From the NCBI GenBank assembly GCA_947176875.1, contig CAMWSI010000028.1, positions 1-8,205 of the forward strand: a stretch of DNA of 8,205 nt. Reading direction: 5' to 3'. Below, piece after piece: positions 1 to 6,314 of the stretch. A model generated the notes under the pieces. The model was given only the letters and a program-made list of their open reading frames with translations, was not told where the DNA came from and did no database searches. The stretch is from an uncultured Bacteroidales bacterium (lineage in GTDB: Bacteria; Bacteroidota; Bacteroidia; Bacteroidales; P3). Every line of letters begins with the position of its first letter. Position 1 is the first letter of the stretch. Both the position numbers and the translations under genes were made by a program.

Positions 1-177
1 CTGATTCTGATCGAAATCCGCGACGCCTTCACGCTCCCAACCGGCCGTACTGCCGGTACGCGCGGATAACCTTTGATCTTATACGGCAGATTCGGTACCT
101 TCACACCGTTTACCTCGCTCAACTGATTCTGATCGAAATCCGCGACGCCTTCACGCTCCCAACCGGCCGTACTGCCG
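1..177. repeat. 55-bp exact direct repeat (1-55 and 123-177)
   Basis: Positions 1-55 are identical to 123-177, both starting CTGATTCTGATCGAAATCCG and both ending ACTGCCG. The copies diverge immediately afterwards (G at 56, A at 178). The offset is 122 bases, which is not a multiple of three, so within the minus-strand gene the two copies are read in different frames: the right copy gives IGSTAGWEREGVADF, the left copy PAVRPVGSVKASRI. One copy starts exactly at the window edge and the match length is 55. This fits a contig terminus that loops back into an already used k-mer better than a real protein repeat. Confidence 0.9.
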
Positions 178-620
178 ATACGGTACGCATAACCGACGGC
201 CCCTACGACCCAAGCGTTCGTAACATCCAATCTGGCGTAAATGCTATAGAGGTTACCTTCCGTCTGATACGTCGCCCCTACCTCGCCGGTACCGGAAAAG
301 GACGCACCGAACGGCGACAACGTACGTTCTTCACCGAACAACGTCTGGATTCCGAAAGGCAACAGAGAATAATAACTGTCGCAATCTTCCGTCGTGTATT
401 CGTCATGCCAATGCAACGTATCGTACGGCGCCGCCGATTTGGCCTGAGCCAACCGGGCCTGAGCGTCTCCGGCCGCCACACCGGACATATTATCCGGCAT
501 TTTCTGCGTCAGCCCTTTGATTTCAATGCGTTCGGCATCTCCTGCCTGTACGACCTGCGCTTGCGCGGCAGCCCCGATTCCGCAAGCCGCCACACATAAA
601 ACAGTCAATAGTTTTTTCAT
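1..620 (-). CDS. Unrecognised secreted protein, 5' part only (3' end off the left edge)
   Basis: The reading frame opens at an ATG at 620-618 and stays open to the left edge (about 206 codons). It begins MKKLLTVLCVAACGIGAAAQ, a signal peptide with a Lys-Lys n-region and a hydrophobic core. An AQA-Q site near residues 20-23 suggests signal peptidase I cleavage; a VAAC lipobox-like motif at residues 10-13 is an alternative but would leave an unusually short signal. The mature part is polar and has an acidic/aromatic stretch (DEYTTEDCDSYYSLLPFG) and Gly/aromatic segments (SIYARLDVTNAWVVGAVGYAY) that could be beta-strands of a surface or outer-membrane protein. I do not recognise the family. A perfect -7 box lies about 55 bases upstream. 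Residues after about 186 are doubtful, because positions 1-55 repeat 123-177 in a different frame. It is read in the same direction as lon but probably transcribed separately. Confidence 0.7.
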   Translation of the reverse strand, partial: MKKLLTVLCVAACGIGAAAQAQVVQAGDAERIEIKGLTQKMPDNMSGVAAGDAQARLAQAKSAAPYDTLHWHDEYTTEDCDSYYSLLPFGIQTLFGEERTLSPFGASFSGTGEVGATYQTEGNLYSIYARLDVTNAWVVGAVGYAYRIGSTAGWEREGVADFDQNQLSEVNGVKVPNLPYKIKGYPRVPAVRPVGSVKASRISIRI

Positions 621-674
621 TGTGTTTTAGATATTAAGTTTTTTAGTTTAAGAGTTCCTCTCTTCGTTCGGGTG

Positions 675-682
675 CAAATATA
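675..682 (-). promoter_or_regulatory. Bacteroidota -7 promoter box for the secreted-protein gene
   Basis: Read on the minus strand this is TATATTTG, a full match to TAnnTTTG, followed by CACCC. Transcription would start near 668-670 and leave a leader of about 50 bases before the ATG at 620. The upstream -33 position is AT-rich without a clear TTTG. The box lies in the 100-base gap between the lon stop and this gene, so the gene probably has its own promoter. Confidence 0.65.
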
Positions 683-720
683 AAAACTTTTTTTAATTTT
701 TTAACGAATTTTAACATTTT

Positions 721-3204
721 TCAGTCCTTGCGACGCACGTTTTTCCGATCGGCCCGCAACGCACGCGCCCAGACTTCCGCCACCTTATCCACGTAATGAA
801 ATTGTAAACCTTGCGTATAGCGCGACGGTATCTCCTCTATCTGCGGACGGTTCTCCTTGCAAAGGATCACTTCCTTTATTTCGGCGCGCCGGGCTGCCAG
901 TATCTTTTCCTTGAGACCGCCGACAGGCAATACCTGTCCCCGCAACGTAATCTCGCCCGTCATCGCGACGTCCGAGCGCACCTTGCGCCCCGTAAAGGCC
1001 GACAGCATGGCCGTGAACAGCGCGATACCGGCCGATGGCCCATCCTTTGGAATGGCGCCTTCGGGTACATGGACATAGACATCCTGGGTCTCCACCGACT
1101 TCCAGACTATACCCAATTCCCCGGCATGCGACTTGATATATTCGTAGGCCAACGTGGCCGATTCCTTCATCACGGCCCCCAGATTGCCCGTCAGATGCAA
1201 AGCGCCTTTGCCTTTCGAGAGCGAAGCCTCTATGAACAGGATATCGCCGCCGGTACGGCTCCAGGACAGCCCCGCCACAACACCGACCGTATCTTGCTTG
1301 AGCCGGCTGTCGTGCTGCGCCGATTCCGGTCCCAGCATCTCGCGCACCGCCTCCCGGCTCAACATCCTTCCCGACTTGCCCGCACGCGGTTTCCGCAACG
1401 CCGAGAACGCCGGACTCTCAACCCACTCCCGCGCCTTGCCCCGCACGATTTCGGCTATGCGTTTTTCCAACTGCCGCACGCCCGACTCACGTGTATAACG
1501 CGTGATGATATATTCGAGCACCTCATCCGGAAAATCCAAAAAACGGGCGGTCAGACCGTGTTCTTTCAAAATTTTGGGTATCAGATGATTTTTGGCTATC
1601 TGCAACTTTTCTTCCACCGCATAACCGGGCACCTCTATCAACTCCATGCGGTCGAGCAAAGCCGGATGCATTTGTCCGAGATCATTGGCCGTAGCGATGA
1701 ACAGCACCTTGGACAAATCGTAATCCACCTCCAGAAAATTATCGTGGAAACGCGTGTTCTGCTCCGGATCCAATACTTCCAGCAAGGCCGACGAGGGATC
1801 GCCGTTATAAGACATACCGGCCACCTTGTCGATTTCGTCCAATACGAATACCGGATTGGAGGTCTTCGCCTTGCTCATGTTCTTGAGAATGCGTCCCGGT
1901 ACCGCACCGATGTACGTGCGTCTGTGACCGCGGATTTCGGCTTCGTCGCGCAGACCGCCCAACGACATGCGGACATAACGGCGCCCCATCGCGCGCGCTA
2001 TCGACTTGCCCAATGACGTCTTACCCACGCCGGGCGGGCCGTAAAGACAGAGAATCGGCGCTTTCATATCGCCGCGCAACTTGACGACGGCCATATACGC
2101 AAGGATGCGCTCCTTGACTTTCTCCAAGCCGAAATGGTCTTCGTCCAGAACCGCCCGCACCTTGGCCAAATCGAAGCGGTCCGGCGAATATTTCCCCCAA
2201 GGCAAATCGACGAGCGTATGCAGATAATTCAACTGTATGGCATATTCGGGCGACATCGTATGCATGCGCTCCAGTTTCGTCAGTTCCTTTTCAAAAACAG
2301 CCTGCACCTCCTCATTCCAGACCTTTTTGTCCGCCTTGCCCTGCAGTTCCTTGACATCCTGTTCCGCCGGACTTCCGCCCAACTCTTCCTGTATCGTCTT
2401 GAGTTGTTGGTTCAACACGTATTCCCGTTGCTGTTTGTCCAAATCGGAACGCACCTTGGTCTGTATCTTGTTGCGCAGTTCCAACATCTGCAACTCGCGG
2501 TTCATATAGCCCAGCAACGCGCTTGTACGGTCCACGAGTTTGCGTTGTTCCAACAGACGTTGTTTTTCCTGATGCGAGATATTCATCAGGGAAGCCATGA
2601 AATACAACAATACCGTGGGGCTGTCTATGTTGTTGAGTGCGAATTCGGCCTCGGATGGCAAAGAGGGAGAAAGCGAAAGCATCTGCCGGAACAGATCCTT
2701 GACCGTGGCCAGCATGGCATTGAACGTCTTGCTGGTTTTCTTGGGCTCGGTATCGTCGTAGGCTTCGGTCTCGGCCGTCATATAAGGGGTGCCGCTGACG
2801 ACCTTCTTGAGCTTGAACCGCCGTTTGCCCTGCAGTATCAACATATTGTTGCCGTCGGGCATCTGTAGGTTCTTGATAATGACGGCCAACGTTCCCACTT
2901 TATATAGGTCTTTTTCCTGCGGGTCTTCGCTTTCCTTGTCTTTCTGCGCCACGACGCCTATCGGCCGATGCGCCTTATAGGCCTCCCGCACGAGTTGAAT
3001 GGACTTGTTCCGTCCTACCGTGATGGGCAACACGAGCCCAGGAAACAACACATTGTTGCGCAATGGCAAAATCGGCAGTTCTTCCGGTATTTCCACCCGA
3101 TTGAGGTGCTCCTCCTCTTCCGCGTTCAGCAAAGGAATGTACTCGGGGGATCCGTCTTCCGTCCCTTCTTGCAAGGACCGCACGTTTTCTATCTTGATTT
3201 TCAT
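721..3204 (-). CDS. lon: ATP-dependent protease Lon (endopeptidase La)
   Basis: An 827-residue cytoplasmic AAA+ serine protease that degrades misfolded and short-lived regulatory proteins. All Lon domains are present. The N-terminal substrate-binding domain starts near residue 43 ([14 protein letters not shown]). A coiled-coil stretch spans about 210-320 ([17 protein letters not shown]). The AAA+ module has Walker A GPPGVGKT at 389-396, Walker B VFVLDE at 452-457, sensor-1 Asn507, a probable arginine finger Arg519 and the sensor-2 motif [11 protein letters not shown] (Arg577). The C-terminal protease domain has the PKDGPSAG motif with catalytic Ser724, and the dyad Lys767 in GGLKEK. Length is typical of the family. 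The frame is open for 106 more codons upstream, but that stretch overlaps the glmU-like gene and is Arg/Ser-rich without Lon similarity. The ATG at 3204 gives a normal start. It lies 4 bases after the upstream stop, so the two genes are probably co-transcribed and translationally coupled. Confidence 0.97.
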   Translation of the reverse strand: MKIKIENVRSLQEGTEDGSPEYIPLLNAEEEEHLNRVEIPEELPILPLRNNVLFPGLVLPITVGRNKSIQLVREAYKAHRPIGVVAQKDKESEDPQEKDLYKVGTLAVIIKNLQMPDGNNMLILQGKRRFKLKKVVSGTPYMTAETEAYDDTEPKKTSKTFNAMLATVKDLFRQMLSLSPSLPSEAEFALNNIDSPTVLLYFMASLMNISHQEKQRLLEQRKLVDRTSALLGYMNRELQMLELRNKIQTKVRSDLDKQQREYVLNQQLKTIQEELGGSPAEQDVKELQGKADKKVWNEEVQAVFEKELTKLERMHTMSPEYAIQLNYLHTLVDLPWGKYSPDRFDLAKVRAVLDEDHFGLEKVKERILAYMAVVKLRGDMKAPILCLYGPPGVGKTSLGKSIARAMGRRYVRMSLGGLRDEAEIRGHRRTYIGAVPGRILKNMSKAKTSNPVFVLDEIDKVAGMSYNGDPSSALLEVLDPEQNTRFHDNFLEVDYDLSKVLFIATANDLGQMHPALLDRMELIEVPGYAVEEKLQIAKNHLIPKILKEHGLTARFLDFPDEVLEYIITRYTRESGVRQLEKRIAEIVRGKAREWVESPAFSALRKPRAGKSGRMLSREAVREMLGPESAQHDSRLKQDTVGVVAGLSWSRTGGDILFIEASLSKGKGALHLTGNLGAVMKESATLAYEYIKSHAGELGIVWKSVETQDVYVHVPEGAIPKDGPSAGIALFTAMLSAFTGRKVRSDVAMTGEITLRGQVLPVGGLKEKILAARRAEIKEVILCKENRPQIEEIPSRYTQGLQFHYVDKVAEVWARALRADRKNVRRKD

Positions 3205-3208
3205 GTAT

Positions 3209-4384
3209 CTATTTCTTATTTCGGTTATGATGCGTCGTTTCGTAAACGACCCTGAGTATCGCCTCGTCGGTCTCCGTGAACGTCTTGTGACGGCGATCAT
3301 ACATCCGCCGCGCCGTCTCCAACGCCTTGTCGATCGGGTACGGCTTGCCCGCCCATGTAAACGACGGGATGAACTGACGCGGGAATCCGGCGGCCGCCAC
3401 ATTCGCGCTGACGCCGACCACGGTTCCCGTATTGAACATCGTATTGATGGCCGTCTTGGAATGGTCGCCCATGAAAAGACCGCAGAACTGCTCGTCCGTC
3501 TGCACGAACGAATCGGCGGCATAACTCCATACCTTGACCGTACTGTAATCGTTCTTCAGGTTGGAATTGTTGGTATCGGCGCCCAAATTGCACCATTCGC
3601 CCAAAACGGCATTGCCGAGAAATCCGTCGTGCGCCTTGTTCGAATAACCGAACAATACGGCATTATTGACTTCCCCGCCGACCTTGCAATGCGGTCCTAT
3701 CGTCGTGCCGCCGTAAATCTTGGCGCCCATCTTGATGACGGATGCCTCCCCTACGGCCAACGGGCCGCGCAACATCGCGCCCGCCATGATTTCGGCATCC
3801 TTGCCGATGTATATCGGCCCCTCCGAAGCATTGAGCATCGCCATTTCGACCTTGGCCCCCTCTTCGACGAAAATATTTTCGACCCCGATGACGCGATTAT
3901 CCGCCGAAAGCGGGCAACTCTTCCGACCTGCCGTCAAAGCGGGCATATCCAGTTTTATCTGCTCGGCATTGAGCAGGAAGATATCCCAGTTGTTCTCTAT
4001 CTGACGGATCGGCCGCATGTATTCGATTTCCTCGGTCACGGCAGGTTCCGCACCGGCGTCTTCCGTCAGCCGCGTGATATGGTGCGCGACAATCAGGTCT
4101 GCGCTGGACAGCGCCTGATCGGTCCTCAACGACACGATGGCCCGTACAAGATCGGCATCCGGCAAAACGGAAGCATTGATCAGAATATTGCCGTCGCCCT
4201 GTTCCAGCGGGTACTTCCCGGCCAGATAGGCTTCCGTCAGTATGGATACCCGTTGCCCTAAAAAGCGTTCCCACTTTTCGCGTATCGTATCGATGCCTAT
4301 GCGGATGTCGGCGATAGGCCGCGTGAATGTGAACGGCAACAACTGTTGCCTAATCTGCACGTCATCGAAAAGAATGTAATTCAT
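3209..4384 (-). CDS. GlmU-like sugar nucleotidyltransferase / left-handed beta-helix acyltransferase (Bacteroidota type)
   Basis: A 391-residue protein resembling the alternative GlmU group of Bacteroidota, annotated as putative UDP-N-acetylglucosamine diphosphorylase/glucosamine-1-phosphate N-acetyltransferase; it would supply UDP-GlcNAc for peptidoglycan and envelope glycans. The N-terminal part (about 1-145) carries the group's signature FDD...LLPFTFTRPIADIRIG (6-30) and WDIFLLN (133-139) in place of the classical LAAGxGTRM loop. From about 170 to 345 there are hexapeptide repeats of a left-handed beta-helix. The segment NKAHDGFLGN (249-258) aligns with KAGHLTYLGD of Escherichia coli GlmU, putting His252 where the catalytic acetyltransferase His lies. 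GADTNNSNLKNDY (268-280) matches the GAGTxxxNYDG region. It starts at the ATG at 4384 without a Shine-Dalgarno and heads the unit with lon. The family is clear; the exact sugar substrate is inferred. Confidence 0.88.
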   Translation of the reverse strand: MNYILFDDVQIRQQLLPFTFTRPIADIRIGIDTIREKWERFLGQRVSILTEAYLAGKYPLEQGDGNILINASVLPDADLVRAIVSLRTDQALSSADLIVAHHITRLTEDAGAEPAVTEEIEYMRPIRQIENNWDIFLLNAEQIKLDMPALTAGRKSCPLSADNRVIGVENIFVEEGAKVEMAMLNASEGPIYIGKDAEIMAGAMLRGPLAVGEASVIKMGAKIYGGTTIGPHCKVGGEVNNAVLFGYSNKAHDGFLGNAVLGEWCNLGADTNNSNLKNDYSTVKVWSYAADSFVQTDEQFCGLFMGDHSKTAINTMFNTGTVVGVSANVAAAGFPRQFIPSFTWAGKPYPIDKALETARRMYDRRHKTFTETDEAILRVVYETTHHNRNKK

Positions 4385-4417
4385 AACCGTCTGTTTGTTT
4401 CTACATTAAATGGACAC

Positions 4418-4450
4418 GCCACCAAAGGTGGCTTCCTTAATTATCCAAAA
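4418..4450 (-). promoter_or_regulatory. Weak candidate promoter and small hairpin upstream of the glmU-like gene
   Basis: Read on the minus strand, 4430-4423 is CACCTTTG, one base off the TAnnTTTG consensus, and would leave a leader of about 30 bases. A TTTTG run at 4450-4446 is a possible -33 element, but the spacing of about 15 bases is short. The box sits in a perfect 6-bp hairpin GCCACC-AAA-GGTGGC (4418-4432). This could instead be a regulatory or weak termination structure. No better -7 box was seen between 4385 and 4646, yet the glmU-like/lon unit needs a promoter after the rpmE terminator. Confidence 0.3.
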
Positions 4451-4583
4451 GTATGCCAAAACGATACACCCGTGCCCCGTTCCGCCTTTATGGCAGGTCC
4501 GCGACACCGCATGCGGCCGGAAGCCTGCGCCTGACCGACGACATTCTCCGGCATGCTCCACGCTTCGGCAAAGGCCGGATAGC

Positions 4584-4615
4584 AAAAAAGGCGGAACCCT
4601 ACGGATTCCGCCTTT
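4584..4615 (-). terminator. Intrinsic terminator downstream of rpmE
   Basis: A perfect 10-bp stem is formed by AAAGGCGGAA (4587-4596) and TTCCGCCTTT (4606-4615), with a 9-base loop. Read on the minus strand, the descending arm runs straight into a T tract (TTTTTT at 4589-4584) followed by GC. It begins about 30 bases after the rpmE stop at 4647, so it should end the rpmE transcript before the glmU-like gene. On the plus strand the stem is followed by only three T, so it works best for the minus strand. Confidence 0.85.
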
Positions 4616-4646
4616 CCCGATTTATGAAAGCCGCTGACGCCGCATC

Positions 4647-4916
4647 TTAGTTGGCTTTCTTGCGGTCCATGTGTTTCTGATACTTGTTCATGAATTTATC
4701 CACGCGACCAGCCGTATCCACCAACTTGACCTTACCGGTAAAGAACGGATGCGAAGCACTGGAAATTTCCAATTTCACCAACGGATATTCGTTGCCGTCT
4801 TCCCACTTGATCGTGTCTTTCGTCTGTATCGTGGATTTGCACATAAAAGCATAATCATTAGACATGTCTTTGAAAACCACAGGTCTATAATTCTCGGGGT
4901 GGATGTCTTTTTTCAT
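4647..4916 (-). CDS. rpmE2: 50S ribosomal protein L31, type B
   Basis: An 89-residue component of the large ribosomal subunit that contributes to the bridge between subunits. It begins [20 protein letters not shown], with the L31 hallmark of HPxxYRPVVF near the start. It also contains [24 protein letters not shown], the conserved L31 core with its HPFFTG motif. It lacks the CxxC pairs of zinc-binding type A L31 and has only one Cys (FMCKST), so it is the zinc-independent type B form (rpmE2/ykgM group), whose usual length is 80-90 residues. The ATG at 4916 was chosen because an in-frame extension upstream crosses the promoter and does not look like L31. It has its own promoter and its own terminator, so it is probably monocistronic. 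Confidence 0.96.
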   Translation of the reverse strand: MKKDIHPENYRPVVFKDMSNDYAFMCKSTIQTKDTIKWEDGNEYPLVKLEISSASHPFFTGKVKLVDTAGRVDKFMNKYQKHMDRKKAN

Positions 4917-4949
4917 ATCTGTATCGTATTTTCTGCTGTTTAAGGGGTG

Positions 4950-4980
4950 CAAAAGTAAACTTTTTTTATCAAATTGCAAA
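4950..4980 (-). promoter_or_regulatory. Bacteroidota promoter of the L31 gene
   Basis: On the minus strand TTTG (4980-4977) is followed after 19 bases by TACTTTTG (4957-4950), matching both the -33 TTTG and the -7 TAnnTTTG elements at the expected spacing. The start would lie near 4943, leaving a leader of under 30 bases before the ATG at 4916. The -33 element is inside the last codons of the acyl-CoA reductase gene, whose stop is at 4971-4969. A 7-bp inverted repeat (AAACTTT 4957-4963, AAAGTTT 4978-4984) spans the two elements. Confidence 0.8.
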
Positions 4981-6039
4981 GTTTTCTTTCAAAAAGGCCG
5001 GTATCGACACGCCGTCGGCATAATCCGTCAATGTCGGAAACTGCGCCCGCCCGAAAGGCACCGGCCGTAAATCCGTCGCCAAGCCGGAAGGCACCGGCGT
5101 TTCCGCCACAATGCACTGCCAGGCCTCGGAACCGGACGCCTCAATCCGACGCCATGCCTCTCCGGGGTCATCATAAACCGCATACCCGACGGAAGCGGGA
5201 CCGGGCGCATCCGCTCCGGCTTCGAACAATACATGGCCGCCGTCTTTATAGGTCAGCCCCTGCATATCCAACAACGCCTTGCGCCGACGATAATTATGGG
5301 CATACGCGACATTATCGAGCAGACGCGCCCACCCCTTCCGCCGCCCGACGGCCAGAAAGCCGTCCCAATCGAAATGACGCGGGACGAACAGCATGGATAC
5401 GTTGCGACAGCCCAGCCCGAAATAGCGGAGCATATCCTCCCAAAGCCCGGCCAACTGCAGATTATCCTCACGGCCGGTCAGCACGGCGCAGGACGTACGG
5501 TGACGACGCAACAATGCGGGTTTACCGCGAAAGCCGTATTCGAAATAACGGTAACTGTTGTCGCTGCCGGTCGCTATGACGGCGTCGAACGGTTGCCCGG
5601 TCAAATCGCCGGTCAAAACCACGCTCTCCGGATACGGCCAAAGGTTTCGCAACCAAAACTCCCAAAGCGGCCGGTCTTTGGCGGACGGCTTCAACAGCAA
5701 CCTGCATCCGGACAACAGCACCGACAGGACATCGTGCAGGCCGACCCAAGGCAGGTTGCCGGCCATGACTACGGCCACCGTGGCCGGACGCAAACGCGTC
5801 GCCGCTCCCATCTCGGAGGCCCACCAGGCACTGAGCCGGTCGGCGCGCAGGGCGTCCGCCCAAGCCGCCGTGGCGTAACCGATATTTTCGACCGTAAAAA
5901 ACGGCTGAGCCGCCACGGCGGCCCCGCAAGCCGCCCGCCAAAGCGGATCGGCGGCGGCTTGCGCGCGCCAATACCGCCCTACGGCATCCCAGGCGGCGAT
6001 ACGCGCCGCCAAATCCGGCGAATGTCCAACATCATCCAT
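4969..6039 (-). CDS. LuxC-family acyl-CoA reductase
   Basis: A 356-residue protein of the LuxC acyl-CoA reductase family, which reduces acyl-CoA or acyl groups to aldehyde with NAD(P)H. Family signatures appear in order: [18 protein letters not shown] (47-64); [20 protein letters not shown] (90-109), the dinucleotide-binding segment; [18 protein letters not shown] (157-174); and [14 protein letters not shown] (207-220), where Cys211 is the likely acyl-accepting nucleophile. Length fits the non-luminous Bacteroidota members (about 340-360). The gene is GC-rich and rich in Ala, Arg and Trp, like neighbouring aroE. No luciferase (luxAB), acyltransferase (luxD) or acyl-protein synthetase (luxE) gene is nearby, so the physiological substrate is unknown. 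The ATG at 6039 is the only in-frame ATG near the start of the frame. The rpmE2 gene follows after 52 bases but has its own promoter. Confidence 0.85.
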   Translation of the reverse strand: MDDVGHSPDLAARIAAWDAVGRYWRAQAAADPLWRAACGAAVAAQPFFTVENIGYATAAWADALRADRLSAWWASEMGAATRLRPATVAVVMAGNLPWVGLHDVLSVLLSGCRLLLKPSAKDRPLWEFWLRNLWPYPESVVLTGDLTGQPFDAVIATGSDNSYRYFEYGFRGKPALLRRHRTSCAVLTGREDNLQLAGLWEDMLRYFGLGCRNVSMLFVPRHFDWDGFLAVGRRKGWARLLDNVAYAHNYRRRKALLDMQGLTYKDGGHVLFEAGADAPGPASVGYAVYDDPGEAWRRIEASGSEAWQCIVAETPVPSGLATDLRPVPFGRAQFPTLTDYADGVSIPAFLKENFAI

Positions 6040-6061
6040 ATCGGCATTTCTTTATTACAGA

Positions 6062-6087
6062 AGCGACGGCCGTTTCCAACCGCCGCT
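6062..6087 (-). promoter_or_regulatory. Predicted hairpin in the 5' leader of the acyl-CoA reductase mRNA
   Basis: Read on the minus strand, AGCGGCGG (6087-6080) can pair with CCGTCGCT (6069-6062) over 8 bp with one G-U pair and a 10-base loop. If transcription starts at the -7 box at 6104-6097, this stem would sit almost at the 5' end of the transcript, about 20 bases before the ATG. It could stabilise the mRNA or affect translation; it may also be chance in GC-rich DNA. Confidence 0.35.
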
Positions 6088-6096
6088 ACGTCCACG

Positions 6097-6104
6097 CAAA
6101 TGTA
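6097..6104 (-). promoter_or_regulatory. -7 promoter box for the acyl-CoA reductase gene
   Basis: On the minus strand this reads TACATTTG, a full match to TAnnTTTG, and would place the transcription start near 6090, leaving a leader of about 50 bases. No clear TTTG was found at the -33 distance. It lies back to back with plus-strand boxes at 6117 and 6195, as expected for a divergent promoter region. Confidence 0.5.
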
Positions 6105-6116
6105 GTGTTTTTTTCG

Positions 6117-6124
6117 TATCTTTG
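6117..6124 (+). promoter_or_regulatory. Second plus-strand -7-like box (TATCTTTG)
   Basis: TATCTTTG matches TAnnTTTG and is preceded by a T-run (ttttttt) but by no TTTG at the -33 distance. Nine bases (GTATCTTTG) are repeated identically at 6194-6202, where a good -33 element does exist. It may be a second, weaker start for the EEP gene. Confidence 0.35.
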
Positions 6125-6152
6125 GCATCTCGTCTTAGATACTCCCGCCCCG

Positions 6153-6180
6153 GCAATGTCGCAAATGAATTTGGCATTGC
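6153..6180. repeat. Nested inverted repeat over the -33 region of the EEP promoter
   Basis: Outer arms GCAATG (6153-6158) and CATTGC (6175-6180) enclose inner arms CAAAT (6162-6166) and ATTTG (6169-6173) separated by GA. The inner right arm contains the TTTG (6170-6173) that serves as the -33 element of the downstream promoter. The symmetry suggests a binding site for a dimeric regulator, or a chance palindrome. There is no T tract after it, so it is not a terminator. Confidence 0.45.
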
Positions 6181-6202
6181 GCCCGGCTTACCCGTATCTT
6201 TG
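6170..6202 (+). promoter_or_regulatory. Bacteroidota promoter of the EEP gene
   Basis: TTTG (6170-6173), a 21-base spacer, then TATCTTTG (6195-6202) match the -33/-7 consensus at accepted spacing. Transcription would begin near 6208, giving a leader of about 105 bases before the ATG at 6315. The -33 element overlaps a nested palindrome, so repression or activation at this point is plausible. Confidence 0.7.
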
Positions 6203-6314
6203 ACCCACGGGAGGCCGGATACAGACCGTATCCCGACAGAACGTCCGCCATAACGCCCCTGTTGCGTCCGGCTTGTCCGCTCCCCGTACCGCTTATATCG
6301 TTTATCGCGCACCC

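Noticed and set aside
1..177. CRISPR or surface-protein repeat array
   Set aside because: There are only two copies, no regular spacer, and the copies are in different reading frames inside a coding region.
811..2016. A 401-codon plus-strand open frame opposite lon
   Set aside because: It is antisense to a complete, clearly conserved Lon protein; the translation is rich in Arg, His and Gln with no domain motifs, as expected of a shadow frame in GC-rich DNA.
3205..3522. In-frame upstream extension of lon (106 codons)
   Set aside because: It overlaps the 3' end of the glmU-like gene, is Arg/Ser-rich and does not resemble Lon; the ATG at 3204 gives a normal-length protein.
2999..4261. A 420-codon plus-strand open frame opposite the start of lon and the glmU-like gene
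   Set aside because: It overlaps two well-supported genes on the other strand and shows no recognisable domain or promoter.
4346..4650. Several overlapping 60-75-codon plus-strand frames
   Set aside because: They read through the rpmE terminator stem, differ only in frame, and have no promoter or conserved features; more likely non-coding intergenic DNA.
4917..4979. Longer N-terminus for L31
   Set aside because: The extension would cross the consensus promoter at 4950-4980 and adds residues absent from L31 proteins.
4974..6105. Plus-strand open frames of about 200 and 290 codons opposite the acyl-CoA reductase
   Set aside because: Low-complexity Arg/Pro/Gln-rich translations antisense to a gene with clear family motifs.
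6273..6314. TTG start giving the EEP protein 14 extra residues
   Set aside because: The ATG at 6315 is a better start and already yields a basic N-terminus before the first membrane helix.
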